Shown here one piece after another: positions 55,821 through 64,000 of a DNA stretch of 64,000 bases. The stretch comes from Petaurus breviceps papuanus (taxonomy: Eukaryota; Chordata; Mammalia; Diprotodontia; Petauridae). The stretch's first letter is position 1, and each line of letters starts with the position of its first letter. The position numbers were made by a program, and so were the translations under genes. The notes beneath the pieces were generated by a model, which made no database searches, was not told the DNA's origin, and worked only from the letters and a program-made list of their open reading frames with translations. The stretch covers positions 34,667,442-34,731,441 of the forward strand of contig JAMXIF010000065.1 in assembly GCA_028583685.1 (NCBI GenBank), in the 5' to 3' direction.

Positions 55821-56315
55821 GATTAATTTGAGGGTGGAGCTATAGAGCCGGGGATTTCATTGGTATCAGAAATTCCTTGTAAGGACGATCAGTACAAGTC
55901 TATGAAACTTCCAGCCCTGCTTGCCTGAGGTCAGTGAGAAGGGTTCAGGGGTGTGGCCAGGTACACAAGGCCATTCTGGGGCGCAGGCAGGACTGAGCCC
56001 AGAGCTTTCTCCCTGGGAGGCTAGCCCTCCATCCACACACCAGGCATCCCCTCAACAATATTATTATTATTATTGTTAAAGTTTAATAGTATTTTATTTT
56101 TCCCAAATTACATGTCAATCAACAATATTATTATTAATATTATGTAATATAATGCTATTCAGGCTGAACATAGGGCTCCTGCTGCATTGTACATTCAGTT
56201 GAATTGCTCATAGCTCTTGAGGTCAGTTCTGTTGGACTTAGGTCAGAATTACCTACATCCTTGTGTAGTTTTTATGTCATCTAGATTTCCCCATAAATCC
56301 TCTTTCCCTCCCAGA
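55821..56315. other. Unique DNA with an ATT-rich run
   Basis: An att repeat lies at about 56,055-56,080. No exon or family recognised. Confidence 0.4.
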
Positions 56316-56319
56316 GAGG

Positions 56320-56470
56320 AGCCATGGAGAGAGAGAGGGAGGGAGGGAGGGAGAAAGAGAAAGGGAGGGGGAGAGAGGGGGGGGAGAGAAGGAGGAGGAA
56401 GAAAGAGAAAAGAGAGAAAAAGGAGGATAGAGGAGTGAGGGAGGAGAGAAAAAGAAGACAGAGGAAAAAA
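56320..56470 (+). repeat. Purine-rich (GGGA)n / (GA)n tract
   Basis: gagggagg and gagaaaga units on +. Confidence 0.9.
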
Positions 56471-56579
56471 AATTCAACTAAATCAATTATTTTTTTTTAG
56501 ATCCAACATTTTATGAAGTATTTGGGTTGGAGACCCTTTCTTTGGGGTCTTTATAAGTTTGGACCAATGTCTCACTCAG

Positions 56580-56905
56580 TCTTGAGAACTGGAAAAGAAG
56601 GAATCTTCTTGTCTGACCCCCTCATTTTTAGAGGAGAAATCTGAGACTCAGATGTTGATGGGACTTCCCCTGGGGCCCACAGATAGCTGGTTGAGGATAC
56701 TTGTAGCCTCAATATGGTCCAGTGGAAAGAATGCTGGGATTGGAATCACACCAACAGTTCAGATCACGGCTGAGATGCTCACTGCCTGTGTGACCTCGGG
56801 TGAGTCTTTTCAGTTTTCTGACTTTGATTTCCTCATCTGTAAAATTAGGGAGCTGGTCTTGGCCTCTAGGCTCCTATCCAACTCTGAATCCCTGTTTGTA
56901 GTATC
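56580..56905. repeat. MIR3-like (-) and MIR (+)
   Basis: 56,580-56,690 has 'ttttagaggagaaatctgag'. 56,705-56,900 has 'gtggaaagaatgctgggatt' and 'tttgatttcctcatctgtaa'. Confidence 0.7.
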
Positions 56906-57226
56906 TGAGGTTCCCCAGGGTGAGACTCCCCAGGGAATGAGTTGCCCTAACTTGGCAAGGGAACAATGAAAGCCGGGTCCTGAAAAGCCCTTGCTCACGT
57001 GCTGGATGCCTCCATCTGGGATGGTAACTGATGGGGTTCCCCTGTTCCAAGTTGCCCTTAGGGCTATGGCTCTGTAATAAGCCATTGTGGTTTCCATTTG
57101 AAATGAGAGAGGAATTTAGAACCCAGGGCTCCAGAATCCTAATTATCTAATTACTACTTAGTAGTTGTGAGGAAATCTCCCTTGTCTCACTGGCCCCTCC
57201 CTTGTCTCCCCCTTCTCCCCTCCTAG

Positions 57227-57418
57227 GCTACAGGTTTTCTAGGGGAGGACAGACTGTGGCAAACACTCTCTGGCCAACTCTCTAAGCTGGCCTGCCTGAT
57301 GGAGCAAATTCCCACCTCCTGGTTCCTGACATTAATCGTCAGTCCTCCAGTGGCACCAGACGGAGATGTCAGCCATGCTGAAAATGCATTATTGAGTTAC
57401 TGTGACCACAGTTCTTGA
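57227..57418 (+). CDS. Candidate terminal exon, unidentified
   Basis: Follows the acceptor tctcccctcctag. From its first base, phase 0, it stays open for 63 codons to a TGA at 57,416. It starts ATGFLGEDRLWQTLSGQLSK and ends NALLSYCDHSS. Its phase fits the end of the candidate exon at 53,407-53,539. The stretch is repeat-free. Chance openness at this length is not rare, there is no nearby AATAAA, and I know no such protein. Confidence 0.15.
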   Translation, partial: ATGFLGEDRLWQTLSGQLSKLACLMEQIPTSWFLTLIVSPPVAPDGDVSHAENALLSYCDHSS

Positions 57419-57824
57419 GCCTGCTTGTAGGGGGAGTCAAAATAGAGACTGAGCAAATGTTTGTCAAAATAGGTCCCAGAAGGCTCAGAAGAGAGAAGCT
57501 TCCTGAAAGGGAAGACATTGGGACTGAGGGGAAAGCCCAACTGGGTGGGCCAGAGGGAGGGCTGTACCACTGACCTCTCTATAGGGCAGAGGGCCTGGAA
57601 GCAGGGCTTATTGTCTTCCTCCCTGAGGCTGGGAATGAAGGGAAGCAAAGCCCTTCCAGGTTAGGATGCATTCATCTCCACCCTACACAATCCTGTGTGA
57701 CTGACCCATCCTTCCGGCTATGAAGTCACCCATTATTTGTTCCTTGTTGGATTGAAAACAGCATAATTATAACACTCCCCTGGGGAATGGAGGGATGCAA
57801 TCTCCAGGCATAATTGTGGCCAAG

Positions 57825-58260
57825 CCAGACAGGGAGAGAGAGATGGGGGGAGGGGGGAGATGGAGGAGAGGGGAAAGAGAGAGAGAGAGAGGGAAAGAGA
57901 GAGAGAGAGAGAAGCAAAAGGAGGGAGAGGAGGAGAGAGGGTGGAAGAGGAGAGATGAAGAGAAGGGAAAGGGAGAAGGGAAGAGATGGAGAGGAGGAAC
58001 AGAGAGAGATGGAGAGAGAGAGATGGGGAGAGAGAGAGACAGAGATAGATATAGAGGGGAAAGAGGGAGAAGAGAAAGGAGAGAGGGGGAAGAGGAGCAA
58101 TGGCAAAGAGGGAAAGAAGGAGAGAGGAAGGGAAGGGGAGAGAGAGAGAAAGAGAGAGAGAGAGGGGAAATGGAGAGGAGGGACAAAGAGAGAGGAGAGT
58201 GGGGTGGAGGAGGAGAGATGGAGAGGAGGGAAAGAGGAAGACCGGGAGAGAGAGCAAAGC
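57825..58260 (+). repeat. 435-bp polypurine tract
   Basis: Nearly all purine on +: gaga, ggaga, gggga and aagaga units with few interruptions. Lys/Arg/Glu-rich frames on + and Ser/Leu-rich frames on - are artefacts. Confidence 0.95.
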
Positions 58261-58850
58261 GCACCTTCTGGCCGTCTCTTGGGACAGTCTGGCTAGGCAC
58301 ATCCAAGCTCTCTGATCTGCACAGACTGATGAGAATATTAACAGCTGAGGTTGCTAGAGCTCTCTCACGTTGGCACTGTTTTATAAACATTGTCTCATCT
58401 GAGATTTCCTGCAGCCTGTTGAATTAGATTCTATACATGTCACCCCCATTTTGTACACATAAAGAAGTCAAGGCTTACAAAGGTTTCCTCAATTTTAGGG
58501 CTAAAAGGAGCTTCTTCACCCTCACCCTCTGTCCCTCACAAGCAAGGCCCCTCAGCTCCCCAGATGTGGATCAGAGAGCTAGGCTTTCTCAGCTTCACTG
58601 TAGTTCAGAGTGGGAGGGACCTCAGGTGCCCCCTCCATGACCTGTCCATCCCCACTAGAACAGCTGAGGGGGCCTGGTGGGCTTGCCTCTGTGTCTCAAT
58701 CCTTGGGAGGAAGGGCTGAGGAGGAGAGAAAATTGGTCAAGGGGCTGGATGACTCTCAGACTTGCATCCACGGATAGATTTCAGGGGGTCTAGGATCTTA
58801 GATGGAAAAAATATATCTTAATTTGTGTTAACCTCTAACTGAAGTTAGCA
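58261..58850. other. Mostly unique DNA
   Basis: 58,420-58,480 may hold a decayed MIR piece. Otherwise nothing is recognised. Confidence 0.35.
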
Positions 58851-58854
58851 TTTC

Positions 58855-58995
58855 TTTCAATTATTCAGTTCACTTCAGTAAATATCTACTAAGTGTTGAC
58901 TCTGCCAGACTCCATGCTAAGTACTGGGGATACAATTAAGAAAAAGAAAGCAATTCCTGCCCTCCAAGAGCTTACAATCTAATGACAGAAAATAA
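58855..58995 (-). mobile_element. L2 3' end, antisense
   Basis: 'tcagtaaatatctactaagt', 'ccatgctaagtactggggat' and 'ccctccaagagcttacaatc'. Confidence 0.8.
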
Positions 58996-59428
58996 TCCAC
59001 ACAAAAGGAAATTGGAGAGGGATAGGGAGGGCCACAAACCTTCTGAGAAGGCCCAGGACTTGGCCAGACTGCCAAAACAGGGCATGCTACAGAAAAAGGT
59101 TAAGAACCCAGGATCTAGAAGGAAAGGCTTCGGTGGAGGGCCAGCGATCCCTTAGTGTGATTGGGCTGGCTTGCTTGTGAAGGCGCTGTGAAGCTCTGCT
59201 TGTCCCCTCTTCATTCCCAGCATACCAAGGACTTGTTCCTGCAGGAAGCCAAGGGACATCTGTTGTGGTCTCTTCATGACTGATGATTCAAATAAATTCT
59301 CATAAGCCATAGAAGAAGCCTTCCTTGAGGCTTCTGCTTCTTAAAAGAGCAAGCAGTTTGCTTTTGGGGTGGAAGCCAGCTCCCTACCTTAAGCAAACTC
59401 AATACATGAATCAAGAGAATAACAATTC
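58996..59428. other. Unique DNA
   Basis: No repeat or exon recognised. Confidence 0.4.
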
Positions 59429-59429
59429 A

Positions 59430-59665
59430 TTCATAGATAGCATTTATATAATACCTACTGTGTGCCACACTAGGTAAGCACTTTACAAATATTAACTCAT
59501 TTGAGCCCAGGAGGTGGGCGCTATTAACATTCCCATTTGATTGTTGAGGAAATTAAGGCACACAGAGTTAAGTGACTTGCCCAGGGTCACACAGCTAGTG
59601 TCTGAGGCTGGATTTGAACTCAGGCTTCTTGACTCCAGGTCCAGCACTCTCCCTGTTGCACCATT
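59430..59665 (-). repeat. MIR, antisense, near full length
   Basis: 'atacctactgtgtgccacac', 'gttgaggaaattaaggcaca', 'gacttgcccagggtcacaca' and 'gatttgaactcaggcttctt'. Confidence 0.85.
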
Positions 59666-59674
59666 TACTCTTTA

Positions 59675-59935
59675 TAGGTGTCTCCTACCCTGGACCCTCT
59701 TTTCTCTCTTCTTTCTCCTTTCTGTTTCACTTGGTGATCTCATCAGCTTGCAATGGGTTCAATCTTCCTCTCTCTGCACATGATTCCCAGATCTGTCTAC
59801 CTAAATCTCTTCCCTTTCTCTCTTGAGCTCCCATCCAGAATTATGAACCAGCCACTTCACTGGGCATTTCCAAATAAATATCCCAGAAGCATCTCCAATT
59901 CAGCACATGGCCTTCCCTGATCCCCCGCCCTTCAC
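59675..59935 (+). mobile_element. L2 internal fragment
   Basis: 'cacttggtgatctcatcagc', 'acatgattcccagatctgtc', 'tacctaaatctcttcccttt' and 'caaataaatatcccagaagc', the L2 region downstream of the reverse transcriptase. Confidence 0.7.
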
Positions 59936-59999
59936 AGGCCTCTCTTCTGGGGAACATCTGATCCAGTGACCTCCATGGTCACTCCCAATTTTGAGATTT

Positions 60000-60480
60000 T
60001 AGTGATTCTTTGCACATGGAATTAGAATAAGGAGACCAAGCCTCTCACATCAGCCCTGCCGGCTAACTCTTGTGTGACCCTGGTCTTACTTCATTCCCAT
60101 GGATCTCATTTCCCCCCTCCATAAAATGACAAGGGCGGCGGGGGGGTGGCAGGGAGGAAGGGGCTATTGAATAGAAGACCTCTGAGGAGCCCAGCAATCC
60201 CAGCAGCAATCCTAGGATTCACTGGGGAATTTGACCCAGTGAGTTTTCAAAGGGCCAAGGGGAACTGAAGAATTTGCATCCAAGAGACCCTTTTCTGCTT
60301 CTTCTCTCCACCAGATCTAAGTTTGTTGGTGTTTGTGAAGTCCAGAAACAATGGGTAGACCTGGGAACTCAGAGTCGGGAAGGCCTGGGTTTGAGTTGTC
60401 TCTTTGCTCAGCCTCCATCTTATCATCTGTGAAATGGGCGTAGGCCACTAAGATTTCTTCCAGCTTTTCACTTTCAATAG
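60000..60480 (+). repeat. Two MIR fragments
   Basis: 60,000-60,135 has 'ttgtgtgaccctggtcttac'. 60,340-60,480 has 'ctcagcctccatcttatcat' and 'ctgtgaaatgggcgtaggcc'. Confidence 0.6.
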
Positions 60481-60494
60481 CACAATCCATTTTT

Positions 60495-60597
60495 TTTTTC
60501 CAAATGACTTGGGGGTATACTCATTAATTAGGTGATCTCTTAATGAACTGTCTCCTGAGCCATAATTAGTACAGAGTGAATGAGGCTGTGCCCTAGC
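60495..60597. promoter_or_regulatory. Homeodomain-motif cluster
   Basis: Within 60 bp occur cattaattag, cttaatgaac and cataattagtac, all TAAT-core sites, with no repeat visible. Regulatory role is inference. Confidence 0.25.
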
Positions 60598-61290
60598 CAA
60601 TGAACAAGCATTTATTGGGGTTTCCTATGTACCAGGCTAGGTGGTGCAGTGGATAGACCACTGGGCTTGGAGTCAGGAAGACTCATCTTCCTGAATTAAA
60701 ATCTAGCTTCAGACATTTACTATGTGACCCTGGGCAAGTCACTTAACCCTGTTTGCTTCAGTTTTCTTATCTGTTAAATGAGCTGGACAAGGAAATGGCA
60801 AACCATTCCAGTTTCTCTGCCAAGAAAACCCCAAATGGTCAGTCACTGCTCAGTCATGAAGAGTCAGACAAGACTGAGCAATATGTGCTAGGCACTGTGC
60901 AGTATGCAAGGAAAGGCAAAAAGCTGCTGCCCTGGCCTTCAGGGAGCTCACAATACAATGGGGGAAAAGACAGGTAAATAACGAGTTAAATACAAGATAG
61001 GGACGGAGTAGCTGGAAGATGATCTGACGGGGGAGTACTGGGAGCTGGAGGCCTGGGAAAGGTCTGCAGAAAGTGGGGTTTGAGCTGAGTCTGGAAGGAA
61101 ACCTGGGAAGTCGGGAGGCATTGATGGAGAGGGAGAGCATTCCAGGCATGGGGAACGCCCTGGGAAAATGCCTGGAGATGAGACATGAATGCAGGCTTAG
61201 AGGAACCAAGTAGACCAGGCTAGCTAGATTATTAAAAAAAAAAAAATAGTGTAAGAAAACGGAAAAGGGAGGAATGGGCCAGATAATGAA
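60598..61290 (-). mobile_element. L2, antisense, interrupted by a SINE
   Basis: Pieces at 60,598-60,636 ('gaacaagcatttattggggt') and 60,891-61,290 ('gtgctaggcactgtgcagta', 'ggccttcagggagctcacaa', 'gcattccaggcatggggaac'). The SINE duplicated part of the L2 on insertion (tatgtaccaggc and atatgtgctaggc). Confidence 0.75.
60637..60890 (+). mobile_element. CORE-SINE, Mar1-like, in L2
   Basis: Head 'ctaggtggtgcagtggatag', middle 'tgtgaccctgggcaagtcac', tail 'ggaaatggcaaaccattcca' and 'agaaaaccccaaatggtcag'. Confidence 0.9.
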
Positions 61291-61558
61291 GAGATTTAAA
61301 GTGTATTTGATTCTATGACATCTGTCCTTTCCCCACACTTTATGCTCCTCTGTCAAACTGTACCACTGTGGGATATTTCCACCCCTGGGCCACCCCACCA
61401 GAGTCTTATTACCAGGGTGCCTTTCCCCTGGGTCTACCCAGACCCTCTGTCTCTTTGCTATTCTTTTGTCCCAGGTGAAAACATTGCTAGTTACAGCTCT
61501 GGTTCTCTTCTCTAACGTCAAGACCTTCCCTCCCAGTCCTTTTACTCAGCTCTCATAT
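61291..61558. other. Unique DNA
   Basis: Nothing recognised. Confidence 0.4.
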
Positions 61559-61559
61559 C

Positions 61560-61745
61560 ACCTGGGACTCTGGGAATAAAGCAGAATCCTTTGGGCTCAC
61601 CCATGCCTCCTGCTTCTCTGCTAATGAAAAACCAGTGGCATTCCTGAAGTGTGATAGCAGGGTTTTCTTGACTACAGACTGCAGATATGGCAGCTGGGGA
61701 AATGGATCACCTCTGTCTCCCCCAAGAGAAAGCCTAGAAGGTCAG
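61560..61745 (+). repeat. Unnamed repeat, copy 1
   Basis: Shares ordered words with 63,181-63,385: 'gactctgggaataaagcaga', 'cttctctgctaatgaaaaac' and 'gactgcagatatggcagctg'. Both copies have the same orientation and lie 1.6 kb apart. They are a local duplication or an interspersed family I do not recognise. Confidence 0.7.
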
Positions 61746-61885
61746 AGCCAGAAGGGATCATTGAACCTAACTGCCTCAGTTTTACTGGTGAGAAAACTGA
61801 GGGCCAGAGAGGGCTGTTGTCTTGCCTGGGCTCACACAGCACAGTAGCTGGACCTGAGACTGAGGCCTCTTAGCCCCCAGCCTCA
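61746..61885 (-). repeat. MIR3-like, antisense
   Basis: 'agccagaagggatcattgaa', 'ctggtgagaaaactgagggc' and 'ttgcctgggctcacacagca'. Confidence 0.65.
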
Positions 61886-62227
61886 GTGGGCTGGCCTGTG
61901 TGCCTTCTGCCCCTAGGACTCTGGGAGGGGAGTTGCTAACGTGGTGGAGTGATTGAGGAACTGAAACTGTTAGCCAGAAGGAACTGGGTAGCTTTTTTTC
62001 CTTCCTTATGATTGTTTTTGGTAATTTTCCATGAAGTGTCAGCAACTCCTTAAGAATGATCATGTTTTAACTGGTAAGATATTTTAAAGCCTTTAGTTTG
62101 TGTGTGTTTTCTTCCTCTCCCTGTACTATGGAGAGGCTTTTAAGGAAGATCCTCTCTCACTGCTCAGGCCCCAAGTCTAGAAAGCAGGAGACCACTTGGG
62201 GCCCTAATCCTGTTTGCCTCTCCGCAG

Positions 62228-62551
62228 AGCTCACAGGGGTCTGTCCAGAGATCTCGTCTCTCCAGGCAGAGATCCTGTCTCTCCAGGCAGAGATCCTGGA
62301 AGGCCAGGAGAGGCTCCTTCCTTTCCCTACGGAGGCCTATAGTGAGAACCCAGGCTTCTCAGGTTTCAGACCCAGATGGGCTTGCAGCCTGGCAGCAGGG
62401 ACAGCCATGGCCCAGTCTTGGAAAGCGTGCCCTGGGAAAAAAAGATTTTCCTGCAGCTAGGCCTCAGAAGAGGAAGATGACAACCCATAGGGCTGGACCT
62501 CATTCTTTTCCTTTCTCAGGCTTAGCCTTGTCTTTATTCTCTTCCTTTTAA
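62228..62551 (+). other. 107-codon open stretch behind a splice acceptor
   Basis: The acceptor tttgcctctccgcag ends at 62,227. The phase-0 frame stays open to TAA at 62,549. A second frame is also open and reads SSLQAEILSLQAEILEGQER, encoded by a 21-bp tandem duplication at 62,255-62,296. Two open frames in GC-rich DNA argue for chance. I know no matching protein. Confidence 0.15.
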
Positions 62552-62714
62552 TAATAATAGGAGAGATGTCATTAAGGAAAACAAAACAAAGCAAAAAAAA
62601 AAACCCTCCTAACTACTGGAACCGTCTAAAAGTAGAATGTCCTGCCTTGAGATGTGGTAACAATAATGATGGCTAAACTCATATCATGCTTTATGGCTTG
62701 CCAAGGACTTTAGG

Positions 62715-62940
62715 CCATTAGGTGGCTCCAGGCCTGGGTTCTTCCTGAGTTCAAATCCAGCCTCAGACACTTACTAGCTGTGTGACCCTGGACAACTCAC
62801 TTCACCCTGTTTGACTCAGTTTCCTCATTTGTAAAATGAGCCAGAGAAGGAAAGGTCAAACGATTCCAGTATCCTTGCCAAGAAAACTCCAAATGGGGTC
62901 ACAAAGAGTTGAACATGACTGAAAAATGGCTGAACAACAA
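62715..62940 (+). mobile_element. CORE-SINE, Mar1-like
   Basis: 'gctgtgtgaccctggacaac', 'tcagtttcctcatttgtaaa', 'caaatggggtcacaaagagt' and 'aaaatggctgaacaacaaga'. The head is shortened. Confidence 0.85.
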
Positions 62941-62984
62941 GAGCTTTTATATTTATGTTTTATATATTTTTTAATATTATATTT

Positions 62985-63148
62985 ATTATTCCATTTGATC
63001 TGTATAACAAACCTGGGAGGCTCCCATTTTACAGATGAGAAAACTGAGGCCAAGAAGGGTTAAATAGCTTACCTTTCTCTCCTAGCTCCCTCTCTCTGTC
63101 TGTCTCTCTCTCTGTCTCTGTCTCTCTGTCTCTCTGTGTCTCTGTCTC

Positions 63149-63180
<32 letters not shown>
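62985..63180. repeat. MIR (-) then (TC)n / (TCTG)n
   Basis: 62,985-63,060 has 'cattttacagatgagaaaac'. 63,090-63,180 is tctc/tctg low complexity. Confidence 0.8.
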
Positions 63181-63385
63181 ATCACCAAGGACTCTGGGAG
63201 TAAAGCAGAATTTGACTTTTGAGCAGCTATTCAGCCCTAGCTCTCTGCTAACAAAAACCCAGCAAAACTCCAAGTTTAATGGCGATGCTGCTCTGACAAC
63301 AAACTGTGCTATGGCAGCTGAGAAAACAGTTTCCCCATCCCTAGAAATTGTGGATGTCAGAGCTGGCAGGCCCTTAAACCTGGAG
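63181..63385 (+). repeat. Unnamed repeat, copy 2
   Basis: Counterpart of 61,560-61,745: 'gactctgggagtaaagcaga', 'ctctctgctaacaaaaaccc' and 'aactgtgctatggcagctga'. Confidence 0.7.
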
Positions 63386-63568
63386 TCTGGCCCCTTGATT
63401 TGCCCTGGGTCCGGTGACTAGTACGAGCTTCGTGTGGGATGCAAACTCGGGTCTTCCTGATTCATACATTACCATGCAATGGCCTTGAGCCCTGACTGGA
63501 AGCCTTAAATAGAAACCCTGAGTGTCAGGAGTGTTTGGGATCCTTGTTCTGGGAGGACTCAGTGGCCC
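63386..63568. other. Unique DNA
   Basis: No repeat or exon recognised. Confidence 0.4.
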
Positions 63569-63569
63569 C

Positions 63570-64000
63570 TGGAGTTTATTTTTGACCTAGAAAGGTCCTC
63601 AGAGAGTCAGCAAATCTAACCCCCTAATATTTATAGACCAGGAAACTCAGGTCCAGGGGCCATAAGTGATTTTTCCAACCATGTAACAACTCTTACAATG
63701 AGGATTTGAACCCAGGTTCTCTGACTCAAAATCCAATGTTTTTGCCCTCCACCCATGCTGCCTCTCTGATTATAATAACAGCAATCACATGCTGTATTCC
63801 TAAAACACTTGAAGTGCTTTTCCCTAGCACTCTTCAGAGGTAGAGTTCCAAGTATCATCCATCGCCCCCATTTTACAGAGGAGGAAACTGACACCCAGAG
63901 AGTGGAAGCCCAAGGTTCTGCCAATAGGAAGTGGCAGAGCCTGGATTTGAACCCAGGCCCTTTGCCTTCAGATGCGTTGTTCTTTTTGCTGTAGACCATG
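63570..64000 (-). repeat. MIR3-like and MIR, antisense
   Basis: 63,570-63,775 has 'tagaccaggaaactcaggtc' and 'aggatttgaacccaggttct'. 63,780 to the window end has 'cattttacagaggaggaaac' and 'ggatttgaacccaggccctt'. Confidence 0.75.

Noticed and set aside
62098-62460. 120-codon frame starting before the acceptor at 62,228
   Set aside because: The start lies in a gt-rich stretch and is probably not ATG; only the part after the acceptor deserves attention.

Overview
This window looks like marsupial nuclear DNA, mostly non-coding and intergenic or intronic. The evidence is its repeat mix. It has many CORE-SINEs ending in the 'gaaatggcaaaccactcc ... gactgaacaac' tail, very dense and well-preserved L2, MIR and CR1/L3 copies, a tRNA-headed SINE with 'ggcggccaggtggctcag', and L1 elements whose proteins (FADD reverse transcriptase motif, CWRGCG carboxy end) are clearly therian. 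Monotremes lack active L1, and eutherians lack these SINEs. I cannot name the species. All family names come from memory of the families, not from a database search.

Layout. 1-330 is a 33-bp minisatellite with a 132-bp higher-order repeat. 330-12,300 is MIR, L2 and SINE debris separated by unique DNA. 12,320-18,320 is one antisense CR1/L3 element split by later insertions, including a 3.8-kb L1. 18,300-26,900 is mixed unique DNA and short repeats, with a Tigger-like MITE, an RTE fragment and two stretches that resemble regulatory DNA. 26,940-40,440 is a sense L2 cut in two by about 10.7 kb of nested insertions: two antisense L1 elements head to tail, carrying two solo retroviral LTRs with perfect 5-bp target duplications and two SINEs. 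A 400-N gap lies in a microsatellite in the right-hand part of the L2. 40,440-45,880 is mixed repeats. 45,885-46,660 is the only CpG island, with a G-rich flank and a plausible splice donor on the + strand. 46,660-64,000 is mostly unique DNA with scattered repeats.

Genes. I could not recognise any host protein-coding gene. The CpG island is probably a promoter with a non-coding first exon, most likely reading rightwards. Three open stretches behind good splice acceptors (53,407, 57,227 and 62,228) are possible exons of that transcript, but none matches a protein I know. Long open frames in the CpG island and in low-complexity DNA are composition artefacts. The window supports no undescribed biological system. 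Its most informative content is the layered transposon record, the repeated birth of one 33-bp minisatellite, a candidate transcription unit, and several repeat-free stretches that may be enhancers.
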